From: Bacillota bacterium
GTDB taxonomy: Bacteria; Bacillota; Clostridia; Lachnospirales; Cellulosilyticaceae
NCBI GenBank assembly: GCA_023436395.1
Contig: JAEZJJ010000005.1
Location: 1-63,635 of the forward strand
Reading direction: 5' to 3'
DNA length: 63,635 bases
This document shows positions 43,186 to 52,420 of the stretch, in pieces. How positions within the stretch are numbered: the first letter of the stretch is position 1; each line of letters starts with the position of its first letter. The position numbers and the translations under genes were made by a program. Below the pieces are notes generated by a model that saw only the letters and a program-made list of their open reading frames with translations, was not told the origin of the DNA and searched no databases.

Positions 43186-43863
43186 ATGTATAAATTATTA
43201 GTAGTAGATGATGAAAAGATGATTAGAGAACTGATTAAGAAGTATGCTACTTTTGAAGGGCACGAGGTAGTAGAAGCAGAAGATGGCATGGAAGCTATAG
43301 AAAAGTGTAAAAAAGATATTTTTGATTTGATTATTATGGATGTTATGATGCCAGAGTTAGATGGTTTTTCAGCTTGCAAAGAAATTAGGAAATTTACAGA
43401 TACTCCTATTCTTATGCTTTCTGCAAGGGGGGAGGAATATGACCGTATTCATGGATTTGAGATAGGGATAGATGATTATGTGGTTAAACCATTTTCACCA
43501 AAAGAATTAATGATGCGCGTGAGTGCAATTATTAAAAGGGGAAGAGCAAATCAAGAAACAAATAATAAAGATATAGTTTGTTTTAAGGGACTTAAGGTAG
43601 ATTTTGATGCACGTCTTGTAAGCATAGATGGAGAAAATATAGAAATGACTCCCAAGGAATATGAGTTATTCTTTTATTTAGTGAGAAATAGGGGACTAGC
43701 TTTATCTAGAGAAAATTTAATTAGTAATGTATGGGGATATGATTATTATGGAGATGATCGCACATTAGATACCCATATTAAATTACTTCGTAAAAGTTTA
43801 GGAGAGTATGCACGTTTAATAGTGACACTAAGAGGAGTGGGATATCGATTTGAAGAAAAATAA
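43186..43863 (+). CDS. OmpR/PhoB-family response regulator (CssR-like by context)
   Basis: A 225-residue two-domain regulator. The receiver domain (1-115) has the acidic pocket DDE at 8-10, phospho-acceptor D52 (MDVMMPELDG) and the VVKPF lysine loop. The C-terminal winged helix (about 130-225) shows ALSRENLISNVWGYDYYGDDRTLDTHIKLLRKSLG. A TAAGGAGG site selects the ATG at 43186 over the upstream frame opening at 43126. It overlaps the kinase gene by 14 bases. Its placement between an HtrA and a PrsA-like gene suggests control of extracytoplasmic folding stress. Confidence 0.93.
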   Translation: MYKLLVVDDEKMIRELIKKYATFEGHEVVEAEDGMEAIEKCKKDIFDLIIMDVMMPELDGFSACKEIRKFTDTPILMLSARGEEYDRIHGFEIGIDDYVVKPFSPKELMMRVSAIIKRGRANQETNNKDIVCFKGLKVDFDARLVSIDGENIEMTPKEYELFFYLVRNRGLALSRENLISNVWGYDYYGDDRTLDTHIKLLRKSLGEYARLIVTLRGVGYRFEEK

Positions 43864-45304
43864 GTGGAGTATTAAATGGCAATTATTTGGATACTTAGTA
43901 GCATTTGTAGCAGGTTTATTACTTATTTTATGGCTTTTTCAAGTTGTTTTTTTAGAATCCTTTTATAAAAATATAAAAATTAATGAAGTCAAAGAGGTAG
44001 GGCAGAAAATAGAAGCAAGCTTAGAAAAAGATTATTTAGTAGAACTACTAGATAATCTCTCTAGTAGAAAACAACTTTGTATAGTCCTTACTAATATAGA
44101 GGGGGATGTACTTTACAAGAAAGATGAGTTGGGTAATAGTAGTATTTATCGTATGTCAAATTTAGAATACTATTTAGCTGGCTTTAATGCCCAAAAGAGA
44201 GGTGGACAGCTCCTCTACTATTTTAATTACCGTGATTTTGCAAAGAGCTTAGAAAATCCCAGCAATTCACTAAATAGATTGCCTGTAAGTCTTAGAAATA
44301 AAGATGACTCAGTTATTTATACCCGTGTACTAACAACTAAAAATGGAACGCAATATGTTCTTTTAATCAATAGTTTGATTGCACCTGTAGATGCTACAGT
44401 AAGTACAATTCGAAAACAGCTAGTGTATGTCACTTTAGCCATGTTAGTCATTGCATTTTTTTTAGCTATTCTTATTGCAAAAAAAGTTGCAAAACCTATT
44501 ATACAAATCAATGCTAAAGCAAAGCAATTAGCCCTGGGAGATGAAGCTGTTGTGTTTGAAGAAAAAGGTTATAAAGAGGTTGCAGAGCTATCGAATACAC
44601 TAAGTTATGCCTCTATAGAACTTACAAAGACTGAGAAGCTAAGAAGGGAACTGATAGCAAATGTCTCCCATGATCTTCGTACACCACTGACGTTAATTAC
44701 AGGCTATGCAGAATTAATGAGAGACTTACCAACAGAAAATACACCAGAGAATGTACAAGTTATCGTCGATGAGGGAAAACGCTTAACGAGATTGGTTAAT
44801 GATATGTTAGACTTATCTAAGCTTCAAGCTGGAGCCAGTCAGCTAGAGTATACTCGCTTTAATTTAACTCAAGAAATCAATGAATTATTGTTACGTTATA
44901 ATACCTTAACAGCTAAAGAAGGTTATACTATCGATTTTATCTATACCAGAGAAATAGAAATAAGAGCAGACTTATTAAAACTATCACAAGTAATGTATAA
45001 TTTAATTAATAATGCCATTAACTACGCAGGAGAAGATAAACATATTACTGTTAAACAGATTTTAAAAGAAGATCAAGTGAGAATTGAAGTCATTGATACC
45101 GGAGAAGGCATTAGTGAAGAATATTTACCATATATATGGGAACGCTATTACAAGGTGGATAAAACACATAAGAGGGCAGCAATAGGTACAGGATTAGGTT
45201 TATCAATTGTAAAAACAATATTAGAGGCGCATCAAGCTCAGTATGGCGTCATAAGCCAAGTAGGAGAAGGAACTACCTTTTGGTTTGAGCTAAAGTTGGC
45301 CTAA
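43850..45304 (+). CDS. Membrane sensor histidine kinase (CssS-like by context)
   Basis: A 484-residue sensor kinase partner of the preceding regulator. Membrane helix 1 is at about 11-32, an extracellular sensor at about 33-185 and membrane helix 2 at about 188-209. A HAMP linker is followed by a HisKA domain with phospho-acceptor H274 (NVSHDLRTPL) and a HATPase domain with NNAINYAG, DTGEGI and GTGLGLSIV. The start is a TTG at 43850 inside the regulator's end, with a GAGGAG site somewhat far away (about 13 bases), so the start is less sure than the rest. Confidence 0.92.
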   Translation: MKKNKWSIKWQLFGYLVAFVAGLLLILWLFQVVFLESFYKNIKINEVKEVGQKIEASLEKDYLVELLDNLSSRKQLCIVLTNIEGDVLYKKDELGNSSIYRMSNLEYYLAGFNAQKRGGQLLYYFNYRDFAKSLENPSNSLNRLPVSLRNKDDSVIYTRVLTTKNGTQYVLLINSLIAPVDATVSTIRKQLVYVTLAMLVIAFFLAILIAKKVAKPIIQINAKAKQLALGDEAVVFEEKGYKEVAELSNTLSYASIELTKTEKLRRELIANVSHDLRTPLTLITGYAELMRDLPTENTPENVQVIVDEGKRLTRLVNDMLDLSKLQAGASQLEYTRFNLTQEINELLLRYNTLTAKEGYTIDFIYTREIEIRADLLKLSQVMYNLINNAINYAGEDKHITVKQILKEDQVRIEVIDTGEGISEEYLPYIWERYYKVDKTHKRAAIGTGLGLSIVKTILEAHQAQYGVISQVGEGTTFWFELKLA

Positions 45305-45306
45305 TC

Positions 45307-45349
45307 TTCAAGAGGTGTTCACCTTATTATCACATATACACGTTACAAT
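45307..45349 (+). promoter_or_regulatory. Phased TTCA repeat operator and promoter of the prsA-like gene
   Basis: TTCA at 45307 and 45318 and ATCA at 45329 follow at 11-bp steps. TACAAT (45344-45349) starts 15 bases after the ATCA start. Order, period and distance copy those before the htrA-like gene. A separate 9-bp inverted repeat (45304-45312 with 45360-45368) brackets this promoter. Confidence 0.6.
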
Positions 45350-45381
45350 GATATTAAAGCTTGAAGATATAGGAGGACATC

Positions 45382-46374
45382 ATGAAATTAGTGAAAAAAG
45401 GAATTGTACTGCTTATGGCAGGTTTGTTAGGTATAAGTGCTATAGGATGTCATAAAAAGGCTCCAAATACCGAAATAAAGACCAATGCACCAGATACAGT
45501 TATAGCAACTGTAAATGATGTAAAAATTACCCAAAAACAATTAGATCAACAGTTGGTATATCTTAATACTTTAATGACTTGGCAATATGGTGAGGATTAT
45601 ACTTCCAATGAAGAAGCCATGGCCTATTATGAAGAGCAAAAGCGTTTATTAGTTGATTATTTAGTAGAGGTTCAACTACTTATTAGTAAAGCTCAGGACT
45701 ATGATGTGAATGTAACTAATGAGGATGTAGAAGAGCAGTTAGAACTTCTTAAGGCGGATTATGATGATGAGGCAGGTTTTGAAGAAGCTTTAAAAACGAG
45801 TGGTATGACATTAGAGGAACTTAAACAAATGCTTAAGGAAGATTTGATTGTGGGTGATGTCATTACAGCCTGTACGAAAGATGTTCAAGTAACGGATGAG
45901 GAAGCTCAGAGTTATTATGATGGCAATAAGGATAGTTTCACAACATTAGCAGGTGCTACCATGTATCATATTTTAGTACCTACAGAGGAAGAAGCAAAAG
46001 AAATTAAAAAGAAATATGATAGTGGTATAAGTTTTGAAGAATTAGCTCATGAATACGGAACCGATGCAACTAAAGATGAAGGGGGCTTATTAGGATATAT
46101 CCCTTATAATAGTACAAGTTATGATGCAGACTTTTTAGTAGGTGCTAAGGCGTTAGAAGAGGGTCAAGTATCTGAGCCTATTAAAACAGAGTTTGGTTGG
46201 CATTTAATTAAAGTAACAGATGTGAACAAAGAAAATGTGACAAAGCCATTTAAAGATGTAAAAGATGAGATTTTAGAAAATTTAATGGTAGAAAAGGAAA
46301 ATGAAATCGTAGAGGCAAAGGTAAAAGAGTGGAAAGAAAGTACTAATATTGTAATCTATGAAGATTTAATTTAA
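45382..46374 (+). CDS. PrsA-like peptidyl-prolyl isomerase lipoprotein
   Basis: A 330-residue lipid-anchored foldase acting outside the membrane on newly secreted proteins. The signal ends in the lipobox AIGC with lipidated Cys at 23. A SurA/PrsA-type helical N-region (about 35-180) precedes a parvulin (PpiC) domain at about 190-285, with ATMYHILVPTEEEA, FEELAHEYGTD, GGLLGYIP and FGWHLIKV. A TAGGAGGA site precedes the ATG. It follows the two-component genes and shares the phased-repeat promoter with the htrA-like gene. Confidence 0.92.
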   Translation: MKLVKKGIVLLMAGLLGISAIGCHKKAPNTEIKTNAPDTVIATVNDVKITQKQLDQQLVYLNTLMTWQYGEDYTSNEEAMAYYEEQKRLLVDYLVEVQLLISKAQDYDVNVTNEDVEEQLELLKADYDDEAGFEEALKTSGMTLEELKQMLKEDLIVGDVITACTKDVQVTDEEAQSYYDGNKDSFTTLAGATMYHILVPTEEEAKEIKKKYDSGISFEELAHEYGTDATKDEGGLLGYIPYNSTSYDADFLVGAKALEEGQVSEPIKTEFGWHLIKVTDVNKENVTKPFKDVKDEILENLMVEKENEIVEAKVKEWKESTNIVIYEDLI

Positions 46375-46388
46375 ATGTTAAACCATAT

Positions 46389-46432
46389 CAAAAAAGTATA
46401 GGATTCAGGGATGAAACCTATACTTTTTTGAT
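46389..46432. terminator. Bidirectional terminator between the prsA-like and flotillin genes
   Basis: A perfect 14-bp stem (46389-46402 with 46417-46430) with A6 on the left arm and T6 on the right arm. Confidence 0.9.
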
Positions 46433-46463
46433 TTAAAGGAAATGTATTCCCTATTCTATTGAA

Positions 46464-48035
46464 TTATTCTGCTTGAGGGGTAGAGACTGATGTTTGAAGG
46501 AAGGGACCACCTGAGTGAGTCATATCCATATTAACATTTTTAGTAACAGCAGCATCATATGTATGCGCTTTCATAGCATCTGTTAGGTCAAATCCTGTCA
46601 TTTCTTTTACAGACTCCATAACAGTAGCCATAGTGCTTGCTACTGTTCGTGCCACATTGGTAGCACCTTGGCTATCTCCACCACCATCCATAACAATAAT
46701 TTTTTCAATGCGAGACATTGGTTCAGCAATACTTTTAGCAATATCAGGAAGCACTTGTACAAGCATTTCCATCTTACCAGCATCACTATATTTGGCGTAA
46801 GCTTCGGCCTTCTTTTCCATAGCTTCAGCTTCAGCTAAACCTTGCATTTTAATAGCTTCAGCTTGAGCAAGACCTTTTTGACGAATAACTTCGGCTTCGG
46901 CTAGACCCTGGATTTTGGTTTTTTCTGCTTCTGCTAGTGCACTTAAGCGCACGGATTCTGCACGGGCTTGAGCATCAGCTATTTCTTTGTATTTTAAAGC
47001 TTCTGCATCTAATTGTTCCTTGGCTTTATGTGCCTCAGCTGGTTTTACAATGGTTTCAAGAAGTTCCTTTTCTTTACGAGCAGCTTTCTTTTCAGCAAGT
47101 TCAATGTTTTTTTGCTCAGCCACAATAGAAATTTGAATTTTTTCAGCTTCTACATCTCTTAAACGTTGTTGTTTAAGGACTTCTGCATCCATTTGAGTGT
47201 CTGTAATGGTTTTTTGGGTAATGTTTTGTTGGATACTATATGCAGCATCTGATTCAGCTTTAGCAGTAAGTTGTTCTTTTTCAAAATTGAGTTGTTTAAT
47301 ATTTTTAATTTTATTAGCCTCAGCAATAGCTGTTTGAGCTTCAATAGAAGCTGTTTCTCCTAAACGTTGAGCTTCCGACGTCTTAATTTGTGTTTCTTTA
47401 TTAGCTTCTGCTACAGCAATTTGTGCATTTTTCTTAACTTCTGCAATACGTGCTTCACCCATTGCTTTTAAATAGCCATTATTATCAGAAATGTCTTTAA
47501 TCGTTAAAGTTTTAATTTCAAGGCCCATTTCTGCTAAATCAGTACCTGCTACCTCATGTACCTTTGAACCAAAACTTTCTCGGTCATTATAAATTTCTTC
47601 TACAGTAAGTTTGGAAATGATTTCACGTAATTTACCTTCAAGTACTTCTCTTGAAACATCACTAATGGTTTGTACAGTCTGAGCTTCCTTAACAGCATTA
47701 AATTGTTCAATAGCAGCTAAAATAGAGTTTCTATCATTTCGGACTTTAATAACAGCAACACCATCCGTATTAATAGGTACACCCTGACTTGTCATAGCAC
47801 CATTAGTTTTGACATCTAATTTCATACTTTCTAAAGAGATGGTATCCATACGTTCAAATAATGGAATAACAATACCTCCACCACCAGTAATGACACGTTT
47901 TTTTAGCCCTGTGACAACGGCTGCCTTATCCTGAGGAATCTTTTTCCACATACTTAAGATAAGTGCAATAATTAAAATAACAGCGATAATAATACCAATA
48001 ATACCTATTGGTAAAGAAGAAATAATACTTGGCAT
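46464..48035 (-). CDS. floT: Flotillin-like SPFH-domain membrane protein
   Basis: A 523-residue scaffold of functional membrane microdomains. One N-terminal membrane helix (about 9-29) is followed by an SPFH/Band 7 domain (about 30-200; KAAVVTGLKKRVITGGGG, ESMKLDVKTNGAMTSQG). A long alanine/glutamate-rich coiled coil (about 200-400) carries repeated GLAEAE-type units, and the C-terminus drives oligomerisation. It follows an NfeD-like gene on the same strand with an 86-base gap, the yuaF-yuaG arrangement of Bacillus. Confidence 0.93.
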   Translation of the reverse strand: MPSIISSLPIGIIGIIIAVILIIALILSMWKKIPQDKAAVVTGLKKRVITGGGGIVIPLFERMDTISLESMKLDVKTNGAMTSQGVPINTDGVAVIKVRNDRNSILAAIEQFNAVKEAQTVQTISDVSREVLEGKLREIISKLTVEEIYNDRESFGSKVHEVAGTDLAEMGLEIKTLTIKDISDNNGYLKAMGEARIAEVKKNAQIAVAEANKETQIKTSEAQRLGETASIEAQTAIAEANKIKNIKQLNFEKEQLTAKAESDAAYSIQQNITQKTITDTQMDAEVLKQQRLRDVEAEKIQISIVAEQKNIELAEKKAARKEKELLETIVKPAEAHKAKEQLDAEALKYKEIADAQARAESVRLSALAEAEKTKIQGLAEAEVIRQKGLAQAEAIKMQGLAEAEAMEKKAEAYAKYSDAGKMEMLVQVLPDIAKSIAEPMSRIEKIIVMDGGGDSQGATNVARTVASTMATVMESVKEMTGFDLTDAMKAHTYDAAVTKNVNMDMTHSGGPFLQTSVSTPQAE

Positions 48036-48121
48036 AGCCTCACCCTTTCATAAGATATATCTATCTAAAATATACTTAAAGATAGCAACAGGAAAACCAT
48101 TAATCAATAATTAGTAAAGCA

Positions 48122-48655
48122 CTATTTCATTAATCGATGATTTAGAAAGTAAGTAGGATCATCAGAAACGATTAATATATGCTGTTGGACATCAAGAACT
48201 TTTACAACGGTGCCTTCTCGGATTAAACCAGCACTTTGTGCAGGATAAGAAATCTTACCATGTTTTGTATTAAGGGCAACACTGCCTATGCTTCCTTCAA
48301 AAATGGTTACTATAACTTTGCCTTCAGCACCAATTAAGTCAGCTTCAGTAAGGGCGCTACTATCTACCTTTTTGAGTTGAGCAATGAGGGTTTTGGTTAA
48401 GAAGCAAAGAAGTGCGCCACACAAAATAGCAAAGAACAAATGAAGAAAAGATATGGTATATAGAGTATATCCCATTCCACCAAATCCAACTAAAAAAGCA
48501 CAAATCTCCAAAGGAGTAATAGGTAAAAAACCTGGTAGAGCGCTTAAATCAAAGAAGCTAAGTCCATGCAATAAATCACTTAATCCATCTAGAATTAAGC
48601 TTAGGAATAAAAAGAATAACCCAGTACCTAAGGCATAGAGATAAATAGTAGCCAT
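48122..48655 (-). CDS. NfeD-like membrane protein
   Basis: A 177-residue membrane protein with an NfeD-type C-terminal OB-fold. Hydrophobic segments lie at about 5-22, 50-75 and 80-98, and the OB-fold spans about 110-170 (IGAEGKVIVTIFEGSIGSVAL). The frame is open to 48721, but an AGGAGGT site selects the ATG at 48655. NfeD proteins are regularly encoded beside flotillins and are thought to work with them in membrane organisation. This gene is the first of the pair. Confidence 0.88.
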   Translation of the reverse strand: MATIYLYALGTGLFFLFLSLILDGLSDLLHGLSFFDLSALPGFLPITPLEICAFLVGFGGMGYTLYTISFLHLFFAILCGALLCFLTKTLIAQLKKVDSSALTEADLIGAEGKVIVTIFEGSIGSVALNTKHGKISYPAQSAGLIREGTVVKVLDVQQHILIVSDDPTYFLNHRLMK

Positions 48656-48925
48656 GAGTAGACCTCCTATAAGATGATTTATATTAAAAAGAAGTAAGTA
48701 ATTAATAGAAATATTAGTCAAAGGTTTATATAATAAAAGAAAAGATAAATATTTACACTATATAATTATAATATACTTTTAATATACATACTATTATGTT
48801 TATCATAAATTTATAATAAATGGAAGATAAATAAATTTATTAGATTTTGTAAGTAGAGTATTAACAAGAGGTGCTAAATAGTTTAGAATAGAAAGGACAT
48901 TACAAGAGATGGAAGTGTGATACCC

Positions 48926-49687
48926 ATGAAAGTTGGAATATTTGATTCAGGGGTAGGAGGCATTACTGTATTGAAGACAGCTTTAGAGCTCTTACCACAA
49001 GTTGATTATATTTATTATGCAGATAATAAGCATGTGCCCTATGGGACAAAAACAAAAGAAGAAGTATTCAACTATGTGAATGAGGTTGTTACTTTTTTAA
49101 TAAGTCAAAATGTAGATGCTATTGTGATTGCATGTAATACAGCTACTAGCATTGCCGTTAGAACATTACGTAGTCACTATAATATTCCTATTATAGGGAT
49201 GGAACCAGCAGTTAAATTAGCATTAACCCATCATGAGGAAGGAAAAGTATTAGTAACGGCTACACCCCTTACCCTCAAGGAAGAAAAATTTAAAAATTTA
49301 GTGAATCGATTAGGGGAAGAGGAAAGAATTTGTACCCTAGCATTACCAGAACTTGTTGGTTTTGCAGAGCAATTTATGTTTGATAGCCATCAACTTAAGG
49401 CTTATTTTGAAGAAAAGCTTAAAGAGTATCCATTACAGGAAATAACAGCCGTTGTACTAGGTTGTACCCATTTTGTATATTTTAAAAAAATACTTCAGGA
49501 ATATCTTCCAGCACACATTGCTATTTATGATGGGAATGAAGGCACGGTTAGGCATCTTAAAGCTCTAATAGAGAGTGAACAGTTAATGCATACCCAAAGA
49601 ACTCCAGAGGTTACATTTTATTATTCTGGAGAGAAGTGTGAGTCCAATGACATTCTTAATAAGTATTTAGAAGTATTAGATAACTAA
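48926..49687 (+). CDS. murI: Glutamate racemase
   Basis: A 253-residue enzyme making D-glutamate for peptidoglycan. Motifs are GIFDSGVGG at the N-terminus (D7, S8), catalytic C70 in IACNTATS and the second catalytic Cys in VVLGCTHF. YADNKHVPYG is conserved. The frame opens at a GTG at 48917, but a GGAAGTG site at 48911-48917 fits the ATG at 48926. It is monocistronic, ending at a hairpin shared with the next, inverted gene. Confidence 0.96.
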   Translation: MKVGIFDSGVGGITVLKTALELLPQVDYIYYADNKHVPYGTKTKEEVFNYVNEVVTFLISQNVDAIVIACNTATSIAVRTLRSHYNIPIIGMEPAVKLALTHHEEGKVLVTATPLTLKEEKFKNLVNRLGEEERICTLALPELVGFAEQFMFDSHQLKAYFEEKLKEYPLQEITAVVLGCTHFVYFKKILQEYLPAHIAIYDGNEGTVRHLKALIESEQLMHTQRTPEVTFYYSGEKCESNDILNKYLEVLDN

Positions 49688-49738
49688 TAAGGCACCATAG
49701 AGAGTACCAAGAATAGGTATTATCTATGGTGCCTTAAA
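49687..49738. terminator. Bidirectional terminator between murI and the 7TM gene
   Basis: A perfect 13-bp stem (49689-49701 with 49723-49735) starting at the murI stop. The right arm overlaps the 3' end of the inverted gene. Confidence 0.85.
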
Positions 49739-50892
49739 AAACTAAGGGGCTTAGTAGGTTGAAGAAAAGGATGATAGGCTGCATAAATCACATTTAAAAA
49801 GAAGAGAATAAGTCCATAATTAAGAAAAGAAGCTATTTTAATATTTGTCAAATAGAATTTTAGGATTTCTAAAAAACTAGCTAAAATTAGGCATAAAATA
49901 CCTATCAGTAAACCGCGACTGAAAGGATGCTTTTTATATATTAATAAGCCTGAAAGGAAACTTATTAATAATGCATTCATTATTACTAAGATATGATAAA
50001 ACATAAGTAAATGAAAAAAGTCCTTAAGCCTTAATAAGTATAAAATAATAGCTACTAAGAAAAAGACGACAGAAGGTATAAGACATATTATACAATAACG
50101 CTTTAGCCGATGCTCTTTAACAATATGAGTGAAGAATAGCCAAAGGGGAATATAAATAAAGTAAAAACAAAGATATTCTAACTGATGAATGAAAGCTAGG
50201 TTTTGTGTTATCAGTTGTAGACACTTCGTATTGCATAAAAACCAAATGGCTGCAATAATGGCAAATAAGCCAATAAAGAAAAAACTCAAATCAGATTGTT
50301 TAAGGTAACCAAGATAAATACTATACATAATACACAGAATACCCGCAAATAAAAACCAGGCGTTGAGATAAAGTGTCGTTGCATTGTTATGCAAAATCGT
50401 TTCAATAAGATTATGATTAGTTAGTGAAATGGGGAAAATATAGTTAGTAATACTATTAAAACTAGGAATATATTGAATATGTAAGGTTTTGTTGGCGTAA
50501 TTGGTAGGTAAAGGAATGACTAATAGACCACTTCCTACTTTATAATTTCCAGATAGCATCATATCTCCATTATAAGAATAAATTAGTTCATCATCTAGAT
50601 AAATTTTTACATACTGTAAATAAAATTTTGTATGTAGATAAGGTTCTTTTATGGAGGAGATAGGGAGTGTAGTATAGATGTCTATCGTATCTCCTACTTG
50701 AAAATAATCTAAATGTGCGGGGATGCACAGTGGAACAGAGGCCTTTTGATTTAAACAATAAGCCCAATTGTCAGTTAGTGGGATGGTGTTAGCTGATTTA
50801 TGAGCCTGCCTTTGGAAAAAGTTTAAGCTAATAAGGCCTAGCACAAAGAGTAGTCCAAGGAAAATTATGGATATGCGTGGATTATATTTCAA
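49720..50892 (-). CDS. 7TM-DISM-like receptor without output domain
   Basis: A 390-residue membrane protein. An N-terminal membrane anchor (about 7-26) is followed by an extracellular beta-rich domain (about 35-165) like the sensory domains of 7TMR-DISM proteins (FYLQYVKIYLDDELIYSYNG). Seven hydrophobic helices span about 175-375. Such proteins usually continue into a GGDEF or kinase domain, but this one ends about 15 residues after the last helix. It lies 178 bases downstream of an HD-GYP gene on the same strand, so the receptor could act through that partner. The ligand is unknown. Confidence 0.7.
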   Translation of the reverse strand: MKYNPRISIIFLGLLFVLGLISLNFFQRQAHKSANTIPLTDNWAYCLNQKASVPLCIPAHLDYFQVGDTIDIYTTLPISSIKEPYLHTKFYLQYVKIYLDDELIYSYNGDMMLSGNYKVGSGLLVIPLPTNYANKTLHIQYIPSFNSITNYIFPISLTNHNLIETILHNNATTLYLNAWFLFAGILCIMYSIYLGYLKQSDLSFFFIGLFAIIAAIWFLCNTKCLQLITQNLAFIHQLEYLCFYFIYIPLWLFFTHIVKEHRLKRYCIICLIPSVVFFLVAIILYLLRLKDFFHLLMFYHILVIMNALLISFLSGLLIYKKHPFSRGLLIGILCLILASFLEILKFYLTNIKIASFLNYGLILFFLNVIYAAYHPFLQPTKPLSFLRHHR

Positions 50893-51070
50893 TAAAAATC
50901 ACGTCCTTTAAATATTAATTAATATCCTATAAAGTTAATTTTTATTGTATATGGGACAAAGAGTTTTTTAGTTTAAGAAAATAAAAATTATATTTTAGTT
51001 AAAATCAAAATAGGCTATAAGGTAAATGATATAGGCATGCCTTATAGCCAGATTAAACTGTGGGAATGAA

Positions 51071-52096
51071 TTATTTAATAGCAATGATAGAAACTTCATT
51101 ATTCTCATAGAGATTGATGAAACGATCGTTAATTCTTATAATAGGGCGATAGAAGCATTGGGGATTAACAAAAACTACTTCACCAATTTCACCTGTATTT
51201 AAAATAACGAAGGTACCCACATAATACGTTGCAAGATTAGAACAGAAAGGTAATAAGAGTTTAGGATCAAATTTGGGGAGTAAATCAACTAGTAGAATTT
51301 TAAGGGTATCAAAGATATGATGCGTATGACGTAATAAATCATAGGTATCTGCTAGACCTAATACTTTTCCTAGTAAATTAATATAAGGTGAGGAGATATG
51401 AATAGGAAAACCACTAGAATCACAATGTTCATGATGAGCTAAAATAGCTTTTGGAATAATGGGATCTAAGTCTTTTAATTTATTTACGATATTATAACTA
51501 TAAATAGGATGATTTTCATATTCAGCTTGTTGGTCTGCAGTTCTTACAATAGAAGTATCAAAAGGATTGAAGGAGAGATTAAGTAAACCAATATCATGAA
51601 GTAAGCCAGCCTTAATAGCAGAAGGAATAAGACTGTTATCTAGATTACACCAACGACAAATGAGCATAGAAATAAAAGCCACATTTAAACTGTGGGTATA
51701 AGTTGTATAGTCTAATTGTTCGATAAGATTTGTACACCCTAATAGGCTATAATTAGCAGTAAAATCGGCAGGTAAAACTTCACATAAGGCCTGAAAATCT
51801 TTAATATTTAAAGGAGAGTCTGAGGTTTCATCTATTTGTTTAATTAATGTGGTTAAAACATTTGTATATTTTTTATAATTTTCGATGGTCTCAGCAGGAA
51901 GATTCCAGACTTTATCAAAGGAATCTAAGTAAACCCAAATATCTGTGTGTACGAAATTGTGAATTTTTTCTATATGCTCAGGGGTAAGAAGTTGATCTTG
52001 AGATATAATAGTACTACCTGTTTTTAAATCAATAACAGGATTAGCAGTAATCATTCCAGGAATGCATTTTGAAATAGGTATAATTATTTTTTGCAT
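51071..52096 (-). CDS. HD-GYP-type phosphodiesterase with variant motif
   Basis: A 341-residue cytosolic protein whose central domain (about 130-260) is HD-GYP-like, a family that degrades cyclic di-GMP or related cyclic dinucleotides. The HD pair is H167-D168 in GLLHDIG, and HHEH at 221-224 supplies further metal ligands. The GYP-type motif reads DSSGFP instead of DGSGYP, so activity is likely but not certain. The N-terminal part (PGMITANPVIDLKTGSTIIS) matches the region that often precedes HD-GYP domains. An AGGAGGT site precedes the ATG. Confidence 0.85.
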   Translation of the reverse strand: MQKIIIPISKCIPGMITANPVIDLKTGSTIISQDQLLTPEHIEKIHNFVHTDIWVYLDSFDKVWNLPAETIENYKKYTNVLTTLIKQIDETSDSPLNIKDFQALCEVLPADFTANYSLLGCTNLIEQLDYTTYTHSLNVAFISMLICRWCNLDNSLIPSAIKAGLLHDIGLLNLSFNPFDTSIVRTADQQAEYENHPIYSYNIVNKLKDLDPIIPKAILAHHEHCDSSGFPIHISSPYINLLGKVLGLADTYDLLRHTHHIFDTLKILLVDLLPKFDPKLLLPFCSNLATYYVGTFVILNTGEIGEVVFVNPQCFYRPIIRINDRFINLYENNEVSIIAIK

Positions 52097-52420
52097 AATA
52101 GATGACCTCCTATTTTCTTGTTTAATTATATATCGACTGAATTTAATAGAAAGAAAAGAAGATAATGAAAAAATGAATCTTAAAATATTAAATATTGTAT
52201 ATTGTTATAGTCGGGAATCCACTATTTACAAAATAAGTGTTATAATGATAAACTAATATGATGAAAAGACGGGATTCAATGAATTCTTTTAAATACTATA
52301 GAATAACTTTATATATTTATTATATAGTATTATGCTTATAAGTAGAAGTTAATAATGTTAGAAGAATAAAGTAACGACGTAGATTAATTCATAATCGGTA
52401 GTAAATAGGAGGAAGAAGGC
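52097..52420. other. Intergenic region between divergent HD-GYP and DUF4340 genes
   Basis: 324 AT-rich bases. I can see -10-like hexamers (TATAAT at 52241-52246 on the plus strand, and its reverse complement at 52125-52130 for the minus strand) but no matching -35 elements. I see no cyclic-di-GMP riboswitch consensus and no ORF with a ribosome binding site. Confidence 0.5.

Noticed and set aside
52062..52256. 64-codon plus-strand ORF before the DUF4340 gene
   Set aside because: It begins inside the HD-GYP coding region in antisense and lacks a ribosome binding site.
52097..52420. Possible cyclic-di-GMP riboswitch between the HD-GYP and DUF4340 genes
   Set aside because: None of the conserved GEMM core sequences or helices could be found.
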